Numbered from the stretch's first letter, positions 51,682-60,966 are shown. The stretch: 64,000 bases of DNA from SIG701 sp045611685 (GCA_045611685.1 JAZKXO010000056.1:28937-92936); one strand, 5' to 3'. Notes: a model not told the origin generated them from the letters alone. Translations and numbers: made by a program.

Positions 51682-52614
51682 ATGAAAAAAACAATTACAG
51701 CACTGATCCTTGCGTTGGCAGTTATCGTTATGTCTGCTGCCGTTTTTGCTGTTGATAATTCAGACATCAACACTGCCGATGCTCTTAACGAGCTTGGACT
51801 GTTTCTCGGTACCGGTAACGGATATGAACTGGAAAAAGGTCTGTCTCGTGCCGAAGGAGTGACTCTTTTGGTACGCATGATCGGTAAGGAAGAAACTGCG
51901 AAGAATAATGTGTTCGAAAATGACTTCACCGATGTTCCTGAATGGGCAGCTGGTTACATAGGATATGCCTTCGAAAACAGCATTACCAATGGAACCGGAG
52001 AAACCACTTTTTCTCCGGATGATGAAATGACAGATTATATGTTCCTCACATTGGTTCTTCGTGCATTGAATTATTCGGATAAGGGAGAGAATCCTCTCTT
52101 TGTTTGGAATGATCCTTATGATTTGGCACATGATTTGAAACTGATAAATACTGACAAGCCTAATGAAAAATTCATCCGTGCAGATGCAATTGAAATATTC
52201 TGGAATGCACTGGATGTTAAACTCCACAATACAGAAATTACATTGGCAGAGCGACTGATAGAACAGGAAGTCTTTACTGCAAAAGAACTTTCTGAAGCAA
52301 AAGAAATTAAGGAATATGGTCGTGAGGAAAATGTTGGAGTTCCTGTAATCCCGACACCTGAAACCGACGCACCTGAAACCGACGCACCTGAAACCGACGC
52401 ACCTGAAACCGACGCACCTGAAACCGATGCACCTGAAACCGATGCACCTGAAACCGACGCACCTGAAACCGATGCACCTGAAACCGACGCACCTGAAACC
52501 GATGCACCTGAAACCGACGCGCCTGAAACTGATGCGCCTGAAACCGAAGACGGAGACGTTGGAGGAGATGTTGGTCAGAACGATCCTAATGCTGGTGAGG
52601 AAGACGAGTTCTAA
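51682..52614 (+). CDS. SLH-domain protein with PETDA repeats and DPNAGEEDEF tail
   Basis: Secreted protein of 310 residues. A signal peptide (ITALILALAVIVMSAAVFA) is followed by SLH-type repeats (ADALNELGLFLGTGNGYEL with LSRAEGVTLLVRM; FTDVPEWAAGYIGYAFE with FSPDDEMTDYMFLTL; and a weaker third to about 200). SLH domains bind wall polysaccharide, so the protein should sit on the surface. From residue 226 comes a low-complexity spacer of 12 PETDA units and one PETED, then a short Gly/Asp stretch and the tail DPNAGEEDEF. That tail repeats the end of the upstream 33-residue peptide. AGGAAGG lies before the ATG. Confidence 0.88.
   Translation: MKKTITALILALAVIVMSAAVFAVDNSDINTADALNELGLFLGTGNGYELEKGLSRAEGVTLLVRMIGKEETAKNNVFENDFTDVPEWAAGYIGYAFENSITNGTGETTFSPDDEMTDYMFLTLVLRALNYSDKGENPLFVWNDPYDLAHDLKLINTDKPNEKFIRADAIEIFWNALDVKLHNTEITLAERLIEQEVFTAKELSEAKEIKEYGREENVGVPVIPTPETDAPETDAPETDAPETDAPETDAPETDAPETDAPETDAPETDAPETDAPETDAPETDAPETEDGDVGGDVGQNDPNAGEEDEF
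52357..52551 (+). repeat. 15-bp coding minisatellite (13 units)
   Basis: Thirteen tandem units of CCTGAAACCGAYGCA. Units differ mainly by GAC/GAT, with a GCG and an ACT near the 3' end; the last unit is degenerate (CCTGAAACCGAAGAC). Because the unit is 15 bp, copy-number changes keep the reading frame and only alter spacer length. Confidence 0.95.
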
Positions 52615-52619
52615 TTACA

Positions 52620-52672
52620 CCTCAGACCTCGGTCTGAGGGATACCCCCGAACCAGTTTCGAGGGTATCCCTT
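52620..52672 (+). terminator. tandem stem-loops after the SLH gene
   Basis: CCTCAGACC/GGTCTGAGG (52620-52639) is followed by GGGATACCC/GGGTATCCC (52638-52670). The T-tract is poor, so full termination is doubtful. They may be a partial terminator or an mRNA-stability element separating the highly expressed surface proteins from the glycan genes. Confidence 0.55.
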
Positions 52673-52727
52673 GTATCGAGTTCAATGATATAGAAACAGT
52701 ATAGCGATAAAAAACAGATGAAAGGAT

Positions 52728-53438
52728 GTGGTCACCATATCGCCTGAAGTTCTTGTGAGACAGGCAGAGTCGCGTGACAATACGGATGCAGTGATTCTGC
52801 CCTACGAAGTGACAGAGGAATTTAATATAGAACAGTTATCGCAGCTTGATAAAAAGTATCTGTACAGTTTTATCAAACGCGTTTCGGATATTATATTTGC
52901 CTTTCTCGGGATTGTTATCACAGCCATTCCTATGCTGGTGATTGCTGTGTTGATCAAAGCAAAAATGGGCGGCACGGTCTTTTATCGCCAAACGCGCCTT
53001 GGCTTAAACGGAAAGCCCTTCCGGATCATCAAATTCCGGACAATGACGATGGATGCGGAAGCCGGTGGGGCGCAGTGGTCAGAGGGTATTCATGATACCC
53101 GCATCACAAAACTCGGAACTGCCCTCAGACAATATCGATTGGACGAACTCCCACAATTTTTTAATGTGCTTGCCGGATCGATGAGTCTTGTTGGCCCGAG
53201 ACCGGAACGCCCCTGTTTTTATGAAGCATTTGAGACATATATTCATGGCTTCTCACAAAGATTGGTAGTCAAACCCGGTATTACCGGATTGGCTCAGGTA
53301 AATGGTGGGTACAGTATCCATCCGGAAGAAAAGATTCTGCATGATATTGAGTACATCAAGAAACGATCCTTATGGATGGATTTTATAATTCTGTTGAGAA
53401 CGGTAGAAATAGTGTTGCATCATCGAGATGCAAAGTGA
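52728..53438 (+). CDS. initiating sugar (phosphoglycosyl) transferase
   Basis: Membrane monotopic enzyme of 236 residues that loads the first sugar-1-phosphate onto undecaprenyl phosphate. It has a hydrophobic segment (about 52-75), then the Bac_transf domain: FYRQTRLGLNGKPFRIIKFR, RLDELPQFFNVLAGSMSLVGPRPERP and PGITGLAQVNGGY. This small form lacks the multi-helix N-terminus of WbaP. A GTG at 52728 is used as start; AAAGGA is very close to it, so the exact start is uncertain. Confidence 0.9.
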   Translation: MVTISPEVLVRQAESRDNTDAVILPYEVTEEFNIEQLSQLDKKYLYSFIKRVSDIIFAFLGIVITAIPMLVIAVLIKAKMGGTVFYRQTRLGLNGKPFRIIKFRTMTMDAEAGGAQWSEGIHDTRITKLGTALRQYRLDELPQFFNVLAGSMSLVGPRPERPCFYEAFETYIHGFSQRLVVKPGITGLAQVNGGYSIHPEEKILHDIEYIKKRSLWMDFIILLRTVEIVLHHRDAK

Positions 53439-53449
53439 GGAAGATCATA

Positions 53450-53951
53450 CTGAAAGTATTACTCGCCGGCGAAGCCGGATATATAGGCTCACACAGCCAT
53501 AGCGCTTCTGAACGCAGGATATGAAGTATTATAGCTGATGACTACTCCAACAGCAGTCCCGATGTGCCGGAGCGTATCATACGCATCACCGGAAAGAATG
53601 TCAAAGCATATGAGATGGATGTTACAGACAGTGCTGCATTGGGCAAACTGTTTGACGAACACATATAGATGCGGTTATCCATTTCGCCGGTTACAAGGCT
53701 GTGGGGGAATCGGTTGAGCGGCCGTTGAAATACTACCGAAATAACATAGACAGTGCTTTGAATGTATTGGAGACGATGGAAAAGCATCATGTTAATTTGT
53801 TTGTGTTCAACTCATCGGCTACGGTTTACGGCAACACCAGCGTTATGCCAGTAGATCAAAAACACCTATAGGAGGATGCAGCAATCCTTACAGTTGGACG
53901 AAATATATGATCGAACAAATCCTACGGGATGTAGCCACGGCGAGAAAATGA
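53450..53951 (+). pseudogene. UDP-glucose 4-epimerase (galE) remnant
   Basis: Pieces in shifting frames reconstruct the first half of GalE: KVLLAGEAGYIGSHS (NAD loop), ADDYSNSSPDVPERI, ITGKNVKAYEMDVTDSAAL, AVIHFAGYKAVGESVERP, VFNSSATVYGNTSVMPVD and YSWTKYMIEQILRD with the catalytic YxxxK. There are at least two frameshifts, an in-frame stop and loss of the last 160 or so residues. UDP-galactose would have to come from another galE outside the window. Confidence 0.85.
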
Positions 53952-53968
53952 GAGAGAGGTCCGGATAG

Positions 53969-54724
53969 ATGGATGTGTTAGTTTCGGTAATCATGCCAGT
54001 TTATAATTCGTCACGATTTCTCAGTCGTTCCATCGAGTCTGTTTTGAAGCAGACGTATCAAAAGTTTGAATTGATAATCATTGATGATAAATCGACAGAT
54101 GACTCATTATCTATTTCAGAAAAATATGCTAAAGAAGAAACCCGAATCAGGGTAATTGCATTACCATTCAATCAGGGGGTTGCCCAAGCACGAAATCGTG
54201 GAATATCTGAGGCAAAGGGCGATTATATTGCATTGCTTGATAGTGACGATGTTTGGTTACCGGAAAAGTTGGAACGTCAATTGTTGTTGTTAGAAAAACA
54301 AGGCGCATCTTTGGCGTACTGCTCATATGATTTTATTGATGAGAATGATTTTCAAATCATGAAACCGTTTATTGTAGGTGCTGAAACAGATTTCAAAAAA
54401 ATGCTTTACAAAAGCGTTATTAGTTGTTCAACTGCGGTGATAGATGCAGAGCTAATGAAGTCCTATCCCTTTGAGAGTGAGTATTATCATGAGGACTATG
54501 CATTATGGATGAAACTATTATCGATACCAGTAAATGCAGTAGGAATACCAGATGTGTTAACGCACTATCGCCGTGTTTCAGGGTCCCGTTCTGATAATAA
54601 ACGTAGATCTGCAAAAGAACGATGGAAGGTCTATAGAATGGTACTAAATATGGGACTGTTTGAAAGCGCAGTTGCATTTTCAATGTATGCAGTATGTTCT
54701 TTGGTTAAGTATTATAGGAGATAG
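53969..54724 (+). CDS. family 2 glycosyltransferase
   Basis: Cytoplasmic GT-A enzyme of 251 residues that adds a sugar to the growing lipid-linked repeat unit. Starts LVSVIMPVYNSSRFLSRSIE, with FELIIIDDKSTDDS, the NQGVAQARNRGISEA loop, and the metal-binding LLDSDDVWLPEKLE. The acceptor and donor are unknown. GC is lower here than in the chromosome to the left, consistent with acquired DNA. Confidence 0.92.
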   Translation: MDVLVSVIMPVYNSSRFLSRSIESVLKQTYQKFELIIIDDKSTDDSLSISEKYAKEETRIRVIALPFNQGVAQARNRGISEAKGDYIALLDSDDVWLPEKLERQLLLLEKQGASLAYCSYDFIDENDFQIMKPFIVGAETDFKKMLYKSVISCSTAVIDAELMKSYPFESEYYHEDYALWMKLLSIPVNAVGIPDVLTHYRRVSGSRSDNKRRSAKERWKVYRMVLNMGLFESAVAFSMYAVCSLVKYYRR

Positions 54725-54728
54725 AATT

Positions 54729-55841
54729 GTGAGTTCGATTCACGAGGACATGTCAACGAAGATTTTACATATAGCACATTTGAACAACAATACTTGTAAT
54801 GGCGTTTGTGTTGTTGTACCGCAACATGTTAAAGCACAGCAACAATTGGAAACTATTGCCGTTATCAATCTGACGAATTTGCCGATTGAGGGAGCCGAAA
54901 GACAATTTGAATATAAGAAACCATTTTCAGTTTCTTTATTACCCGAGCCTTTTTCTAAGCCGGATTTGGTTGTTTTCCATGAAATCTATAAGTTCGATTA
55001 TGTGGGTATCGCAAAGCAATTGCGAAACAAGGGGATACCATATGTTATCATCCCTCATGGCTCTTTGACACGGGAGGCTCAAAGGAAAAAGTGGCTAAAA
55101 AAGCTCACGGCGAATGTATTGTTCTTTAATTCATTTATTGAAGGCGCAGTTGCAATACAGTTTTTATCGGATAAAGAGAAAGAGCAGTCTCCCTTCGGAA
55201 AGATGAAATTTGTCGGTACGAATGGAGTAAATATGCCAGTTCGTGAAAAATCGGGTTTCAGTCGAGAGGGTGTAAAACTACTGTATATTGGTAGTATGTT
55301 TTGGCGTATCAAGGGTCTTGATCTTATGCTATCCGCTATAGGTAGAGATGCCGGTAAACTGCGTAAAAGTAGTGTAACATTAGATTTATTTGGACCGGTT
55401 AATCAGGACAAGAAATCAGCGGTACAACAGCTTATAGAAACAGAAACTATCTCGGATTTCGTGTTCCTTAATGATGCCATCACCGGCGAAGAAAAAATAC
55501 AAAAACTTCTTAACTGTGATATATTTATTCAAACCTCACGTTCGGAGGGAATGCCAATGGGGCTCCTTGAAGCATTGAGTTACGGAATTCCCTGTCTTGT
55601 AACAGAAGGAACGAACCTTGGTGATCTTATCAATGAATACGATGCCGGTTGGGTTGCAAAAACGGATGCGGAGTCTATTTCATCAAAAATTCAACAGGCA
55701 ATAAGTGAGCGTCATTTATGGAAAGATAAGTCAAAAAACGCCAGACGGCTGATTGAAGATAATTTCAGTTGGGAGAATGTTGTGAAAAAAACAATTGCAG
55801 AATACAAAGAGATTTTTTACAGCAAGGAGAATCAATTTTGA
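54729..55841 (+). CDS. family 4-type glycosyltransferase
   Basis: GT-B enzyme of 370 residues. N-terminal Rossmann half (KILHIAHLNNN, VFHEIYKFDYVGIAKQ, VIIPHGSLTREAQ) and C-terminal nucleotide-binding half (LLYIGSMFWRIKGLDLMLSA, IFIQTSRSEGMPMGLLEALS, GIPCLVT). A GTG at 54729 follows TAGGAGA by seven bases and lies four bases after the previous stop, so it is chosen over ATG 54750. Donor sugar unknown. Confidence 0.9.
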   Translation: MSSIHEDMSTKILHIAHLNNNTCNGVCVVVPQHVKAQQQLETIAVINLTNLPIEGAERQFEYKKPFSVSLLPEPFSKPDLVVFHEIYKFDYVGIAKQLRNKGIPYVIIPHGSLTREAQRKKWLKKLTANVLFFNSFIEGAVAIQFLSDKEKEQSPFGKMKFVGTNGVNMPVREKSGFSREGVKLLYIGSMFWRIKGLDLMLSAIGRDAGKLRKSSVTLDLFGPVNQDKKSAVQQLIETETISDFVFLNDAITGEEKIQKLLNCDIFIQTSRSEGMPMGLLEALSYGIPCLVTEGTNLGDLINEYDAGWVAKTDAESISSKIQQAISERHLWKDKSKNARRLIEDNFSWENVVKKTIAEYKEIFYSKENQF

Positions 55842-56980
55842 TTGCGATTCAGTACTGGCTCGAACGAACAATGGTGATTGAACGCTTAACAAGCGTTATG
55901 ATATATGTCCTTTGTTTGGCTTTCTCATACTATTTTTTACGCAACGCCAAAACCGAAAAGCGAGTTGCGTTTATACTGAACCTTTATCTGGCTTTTTTAT
56001 GTGTAATGGCTTTTTTTTATATTCCAACTGAAACAACAGATCTCTTTCGGTTGAGGAAAATGAGTGATTCCTGGATGAAATTCAATTTTGGCGATTTCTT
56101 CAATAACATTATGATAAAATCGTATGTCCCAGTTTCCTACTTTATGATGTATCTGTGTGGAAAGACTGGAATAACTGGTCTGCTGCCTATGCTCAGTGCA
56201 CTCGTGTTTTATTATAATATGTTTTACATACTGAAGGATTTGAATCTACGACACAGGATTTCGCCACCGAGCTTATCACTTGGTTTTTTGTTTTTAATGT
56301 CATCGGATATTTTTCTGGAAGTTATTTCGGGAGTCCGTTGTTTTGCTGCAATTTCTATTCTTGCCCGTTGCTTCTATGATGAAATGTTTAATGATAAATC
56401 AGTAGGTAAGAATGTGATTTGGTGTATATTAGCATCTTTGATGCATTCGCTAGCTCTTGTGCTATATGCTATACGAATCTGTCTTTTGATTTATTCAAAA
56501 AAAAACCGCTTCCTAAATATCTGTACTGGTGCGGTGGTATTCGGTATTGCATTTATATGGGGGCGCAACTATCTCGATGCATCAATAGTGAAAATGAGCG
56601 ATTACATAACAAGAGGCGAGTATTCTTTTGCGTGGGGGCGACTGCTCGATCTTTTAAGTCTAACAGTCATTATACTGTCTATCATTAAAATTACCAAAAT
56701 TGGTTTCGAAAATAAATACATATCTTATGAAGCTATAAATCAGATGCGCCTTATAACGACTTGCCTAGTCATAATAGCTTTAATGTTTTCGTTTGAGTAC
56801 AGTATATTCCATCGGACAATTGTCTTTGTATCAATGTTGCTTATTCCTATTATTTCGATAAAGTGCAATGTAAAAACAAGTGAAAATTATCGTGCATTTA
56901 TCAAGCTGGCATCAATTCTCTTACTGATTGTGTGTTGTTCCCGCGGCAATTTATCCGGATACAAATTATATTTATTGTAA
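55838..56980 (+). CDS. EpsG/Wzy-like polysaccharide polymerase
   Basis: Polytopic membrane protein of 380 residues with ten or more hydrophobic helices, starting IERLTSVMIYVLCLAFSYYF. Loops such as YIPTETTDLFRLRKMSD (a D-L-x-R-Y-like EpsG feature) and SGVRCFAAISILARCFYDE match the EpsG family, which joins repeat units outside the membrane. A TTG at 55838 is seven bases after AAGGAG and overlaps the previous stop; ATG 55871 is an alternative. Polymerases of this type are poorly conserved, so the call rests partly on context. Confidence 0.8.
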   Translation: MIAIQYWLERTMVIERLTSVMIYVLCLAFSYYFLRNAKTEKRVAFILNLYLAFLCVMAFFYIPTETTDLFRLRKMSDSWMKFNFGDFFNNIMIKSYVPVSYFMMYLCGKTGITGLLPMLSALVFYYNMFYILKDLNLRHRISPPSLSLGFLFLMSSDIFLEVISGVRCFAAISILARCFYDEMFNDKSVGKNVIWCILASLMHSLALVLYAIRICLLIYSKKNRFLNICTGAVVFGIAFIWGRNYLDASIVKMSDYITRGEYSFAWGRLLDLLSLTVIILSIIKITKIGFENKYISYEAINQMRLITTCLVIIALMFSFEYSIFHRTIVFVSMLLIPIISIKCNVKTSENYRAFIKLASILLLIVCCSRGNLSGYKLYLL

Positions 56981-57081
56981 TAAATATGTAGTTGCGAACG
57001 CCATGGATACTCAATGAAATTACACATATGTTGCAGTTTAGTGTAACTGTACACATTTGAGATGAGGAATAAGTAAAAAAC

Positions 57082-58059
57082 ATGAAAATAGATTTTGTTG
57101 TGCCATGGGTAGATGGTTCTGACCCAGAATGGCAAGAAGAATACAGTAAGTACAGCGGTAAATCCATTTCTCCTGAGAGGTATCGGGATTGGGGCGTTTT
57201 CAAGTATTGGTTCCGTGCAGTGGAAAAATATGCTCCTTGGGTAAACAAAGTACATCTGATCACCTGCGGTCAAGTACCGGAATGGCTGAACACAGAGCAT
57301 CCAAAAATTAATTTGGTGTTCCACGAAGACTATATTCCTCATGAGTGGCTTCCAACTTTTAGCTCGCATCCTATTGAACTGAATATGCACAGAATACCTG
57401 AACTCAGCGAACATTTCGTTTATTTCAACGATGATATGTATCTGAGCGCCCCCTGTACGGAGCGAGATTTTTTTCGTGACGGCTTGCCTTGTGATCAAGC
57501 GATAGTAACATTTTATCGACCGGACTGGAAAGATGCTTTGTATAAAAAGATCCTCAATAATGAGATGTTTGTAATCAACAAACATTTTTCCAAACGAAAT
57601 GTTATATGTAAGAATCCCTGCAGTTGGTTTAATATGAAATACGGAAAGCATTTCCTTTATAATTTGTACTGCCTTCCGCTGGATTGGTTTCCGGGGTTAC
57701 ATATTCATCATCTGCCACAGCCATATTTGAGATCAAACATTGAGAATGTTTGGAGAAAAGAGAAAGATCTGCTTGACGAAACTTCAAGCCATCGATTCAG
57801 AGACCAAGCCGATGTCAGCCAAAGCATATTTCGTTTTTTTTCATTATGCCAAGGAGAATTTATTCCACGAAGGAATATAGGTGGTTATTATGATATAGGT
57901 GCGAAAGACGAAGAAGTTAGTCGATGCTTTTTAAGACAAAGTAAAAAAATGATCTGTATTAACGATACATTGCACGAGGTTGATGCTGATGCGGAAATGC
58001 GATTTTTGCAGGGTTTGTTTGCAAAAGTGTTTCCGGAGAAATCTTCCTTTGAAAAGTGA
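57082..58059 (+). CDS. Stealth-family sugar-phosphate transferase
   Basis: Enzyme of 325 residues with all Stealth conserved regions: CR1 IDFVVPWVDGSDPEWQEEY, CR2 RDWGVFKYWFRAVEKYAPWV and EHFVYFNDDMYLSAP, CR3 HIHHLPQPYLRSNIENVW, and a C-terminal CR4-like end. Stealth proteins transfer hexose-1-phosphate, as in capsule phosphoglycans and the eukaryotic GlcNAc-1-phosphotransferase. Its presence predicts a phosphodiester link in the surface polymer. It follows a 100-base gap with no promoter seen. Confidence 0.93.
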   Translation: MKIDFVVPWVDGSDPEWQEEYSKYSGKSISPERYRDWGVFKYWFRAVEKYAPWVNKVHLITCGQVPEWLNTEHPKINLVFHEDYIPHEWLPTFSSHPIELNMHRIPELSEHFVYFNDDMYLSAPCTERDFFRDGLPCDQAIVTFYRPDWKDALYKKILNNEMFVINKHFSKRNVICKNPCSWFNMKYGKHFLYNLYCLPLDWFPGLHIHHLPQPYLRSNIENVWRKEKDLLDETSSHRFRDQADVSQSIFRFFSLCQGEFIPRRNIGGYYDIGAKDEEVSRCFLRQSKKMICINDTLHEVDADAEMRFLQGLFAKVFPEKSSFEK

Positions 58060-58079
58060 GTTGAAAAGGATCTGTTTTT

Positions 58080-59399
58080 ATGAAAAATAAGCTTTTCAGC
58101 AATGCGGTATGGATAATTGGTGGAAAAACGATTAAAGCATTGTTGACGGTAATTGTTACCATGCTGACGGCTCGATATCTCGGTCCGGAGAAGTATGGAA
58201 CTATTAACTATGCTGCGGGACTGGTTGCTTTTACCGCCCCTCTGATGAAACTGGGGTTAAGTGCTATATTGGTACGTGAGCTTGTCAATCGCCAAAACGA
58301 AGAAGGAAAAATTTTAGGGACTGTCACAGGGCTAAATTTGCTTTCCTCGACGCTTTGCATAGTAGGCATCACCGCCTTTTCCTCCATTGCCAACGCAGGC
58401 GAGCGTGAAACTATCCTGATTTGTGCCATTTACAGTTTTTTACTTATTTTTCAAGCTCTTGAGATGGTTCAATACTGGTTTCAGGCGAGGCTGCTGTCGA
58501 AATATTCGGCAATTGCCGCGGTGTGTGCCTATGTCTGCACGGCGCTGTTTCAAATCGTTCTTCTTATCACCGGAAAAAGCGTCTATTGGTTTGCAGCCTC
58601 AAACTCCATAGAATTTGGTGTGCTTGCTGTCATACTGCTGATAATTTATCATGCAAAAGGCGGGCAGAAACTTACATTTTCTTTTGATGAAGCCAAAAAA
58701 TTGCTTTCCATAGGGCGGTACTATATTTTGGCTGAGCTTATGGTAGTCATCTTTGCTCAAACAGATAAGATAATGCTGAAATTGATGATAGACAGTGAAG
58801 CGGTGGGCTATTATTCTGCTGCTGTGACTTGTGCAACTATGTTTGGCTTTGTTTTTGGAGCCATCATTGACTCCTCTCGCCCTGTAATCATTGAAGCTCG
58901 CCAGCGTTCAAAGGTAGAGTTCGAGAGGAAAATGACAATGCTGTATTCGGTGATATTTTACCTCGCTTTGACGGTAAGCATCGGCATTACTTTGTTCGCG
59001 CCGTTGATTATAAGAATTCTATACGGCTCCGGATTTAACGCAGCAGTTGCTCCGCTGCGATTAATCGTATGGTACATTGTGTTTTCTTTATTCGGTTCTG
59101 TGCGCAATATATGGATCCTTGCCGAGGCACAACAACAGTATCTCTGGCGAATTAATATATGCGGTGCATTGGCCAATATGATTCTTAATGCCATTGTCAT
59201 TCCTGTATGGGGAATAATGGGAGCAGCTTTCGCATCCCTTGTTACTCAGTTTTTCACAAATGTGATTGTGGGTTTCCTGATAAAGCCTATCAGCCCAAAC
59301 AATGCTCTAATGGTGTCAGGGTTAGATATCCGGTTGTTTGGGGAAGTTGTGAGGAGTGCGTTGAGCGGAATAATTAACCAAAGGAACAGAACGGAGTAA
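58080..59399 (+). CDS. Wzx-type oligosaccharide flippase
   Basis: Membrane protein of 439 residues with about 12 helices, from the MATE/Wzx polysaccharide-transport superfamily. The start NAVWIIGGKTIKALLTVIVT and ARYLGPEKYGTINYAAGLVAF is typical. It moves the undecaprenyl-linked repeat across the membrane for polymerisation. With the sugar transferase, Wzy-like and CpsC/D/B genes it completes a Wzx/Wzy-dependent pathway. Confidence 0.93.
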   Translation: MKNKLFSNAVWIIGGKTIKALLTVIVTMLTARYLGPEKYGTINYAAGLVAFTAPLMKLGLSAILVRELVNRQNEEGKILGTVTGLNLLSSTLCIVGITAFSSIANAGERETILICAIYSFLLIFQALEMVQYWFQARLLSKYSAIAAVCAYVCTALFQIVLLITGKSVYWFAASNSIEFGVLAVILLIIYHAKGGQKLTFSFDEAKKLLSIGRYYILAELMVVIFAQTDKIMLKLMIDSEAVGYYSAAVTCATMFGFVFGAIIDSSRPVIIEARQRSKVEFERKMTMLYSVIFYLALTVSIGITLFAPLIIRILYGSGFNAAVAPLRLIVWYIVFSLFGSVRNIWILAEAQQQYLWRINICGALANMILNAIVIPVWGIMGAAFASLVTQFFTNVIVGFLIKPISPNNALMVSGLDIRLFGEVVRSALSGIINQRNRTE

Positions 59400-59403
59400 T
59401 AAC

Positions 59404-60552
59404 ATGAACTTGTGCAACCAACTTTGGCTCTCCCTGATTATCAGCGCCATACGCGGAGAAACCGCCAATACAGTGCTCTGTACACCTATGTCCGATGAGG
59501 AGATCAAGGAAGTCTATGCTTTAGCCAAGAAGCATGATCTGGCACATCTCATCGGCATTGCACTGGGAACGACAGCGATGCAGGATAAACAGCGATATAA
59601 GCCATTTTGGGGCGAAGCTGTCAAGGCAATGTATCGTTATGAACGGTTAAAAGGCGAACAAGAGAAGATTTACGATCTTCTTGAGCATAATAATATCCCA
59701 TACATTCCCTTAAAAGGTGCTGTAATTAGGGCACTCTATTGTGAACCATGGCACAGAACAAGCTGCGATATCGATATTCTTGTTCCGGAAGAAAGATTAG
59801 AGGAAGCGGTTGCCGCATTTGAAACTGCGCTTTTCTATACTCGCGGAAAGCGCAGTCGGCATGATGTATCGCTGACGGCACCGAACGGTGTCCATCTGGA
59901 GTTGCATTTTGATATTGATGAAGAGCATGTGGATCGTTCAGAACTGTGGGCTGACGCACAGCCTATATCTTCGGAAAGCTACAGATACATATTGAGCGCA
60001 GAGATGGTGATTCTGACCCACATTTCACACATGGCAAAGCATTTTATAGGCGGCGGCTGTGGTTTGCGCCCTTTTCTCGATCTGTGGCTGATGAAAGAAA
60101 AACTTCCATATGACCGAACAAAATTGTGGCAGATGCTTGACAGCCATAGCTTAACCGAATTCGGCAGAGTAATCTTCGGCCTTGTTGATGTCTGGTTTGA
60201 CGGGAAGACACCAAACGAAACTGAGCGGATGGCAGAAGCCTACATTTTACCTGCAGGTGTATATGGTAATCTGGATAATAAAATATCCGTCACACGCTCC
60301 GAGGGGAAGAGTAAGTTCTCTTATGCTGTCGAGCGGATATTCCCACCTCGTTCCTCCCTTAAAATAGGATATCCGGTTTTGAACAGCCAGCCGTGGCTTC
60401 TGCCCGTATGCTGGGTGCGCCGCTGGATTCGTCTGATTCGTGCTGGCAAGCTGAAACAGGTGAAAACCGAATATAACATCAACCGCCGCTTGAATATGGA
60501 TGATTTGAATAATACCAGTACACTGCTGAAACAACTGGGACTGAAATCGTGA
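59404..60552 (+). CDS. nucleotidyltransferase-family protein (Pol-beta fold, PF14907 type)
   Basis: Protein of 382 residues. The catalytic signature is PLKGAVIRALYCEPWHRTSC followed by DIDILVPEE, then HLELHFDIDEEHVDR, as in the uncharacterised nucleotidyltransferase family also found in paeninodin-type lasso peptide clusters. Middle helices follow (THISHMAKHFIGGGCGLRPF, FLDLWLM). Family members may modify a peptide or sugar with a nucleotide, but activity is not proven. It starts five bases after the flippase and is followed by the ABC remnant, HprK-like, PqqD-like and peptidase genes. Confidence 0.85.
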   Translation: MNLCNQLWLSLIISAIRGETANTVLCTPMSDEEIKEVYALAKKHDLAHLIGIALGTTAMQDKQRYKPFWGEAVKAMYRYERLKGEQEKIYDLLEHNNIPYIPLKGAVIRALYCEPWHRTSCDIDILVPEERLEEAVAAFETALFYTRGKRSRHDVSLTAPNGVHLELHFDIDEEHVDRSELWADAQPISSESYRYILSAEMVILTHISHMAKHFIGGGCGLRPFLDLWLMKEKLPYDRTKLWQMLDSHSLTEFGRVIFGLVDVWFDGKTPNETERMAEAYILPAGVYGNLDNKISVTRSEGKSKFSYAVERIFPPRSSLKIGYPVLNSQPWLLPVCWVRRWIRLIRAGKLKQVKTEYNINRRLNMDDLNNTSTLLKQLGLKS

Positions 60553-60951
60553 AAAGTTTGATGAAGAAGCAAACTATCCCAATAGCGGTTCTTTTTGTTG
60601 AAAATCTGGAACAAGGTCTTGATACGGTTATTGGTGATAAGGTGTCGGTTTGTCGGATGGTCAGCGTCAACGCATTTTTTGGTAAGGGGTCTGCTTGGAA
60701 AAACAAAACACATTGTATTGGATGAAGCTACAAGTGTATTGAATTACGAAAGTGAAAGTGCTGTTTGTCATACAATTCGCGCATTGAAAGGCAATACCAC
60801 TATACTTATCATTGCTTACAGGCTTGCTACTATTCGTACCGTTAATTCTGCCATTGTACTGGAGGATGGACGAGTCGCAGAACAAGGTATTATGCAGGAG
60901 CTTATGAATAAGGCAGACGGTTATCTCAGTCGTATGCTCACGGCGGAATAA
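60549..60951 (+). pseudogene. ABC exporter ATPase remnant
   Basis: Only the C-terminal half of an ATP-binding domain remains. VENLEQGLDTVIGDK leads, after a frameshift, to the signature LSDGQRQR in another frame, then GLLGKTKHIVLDEATSVLN (Walker B and D-loop) and the H-loop region, where the usual histidine reads LIIAYRLATI. The membrane domain and Walker A are gone. By position it was probably the exporter of the peptide-related cassette. Confidence 0.85.
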
Positions 60952-60966
60952 TGAATCGAGGAATAT

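Noticed and set aside
52357..52551. CRISPR array at the 15-bp repeats
   Set aside because: Units are contiguous, 15 bp and in frame within a protein; there are no spacers and no cas genes anywhere in the window.
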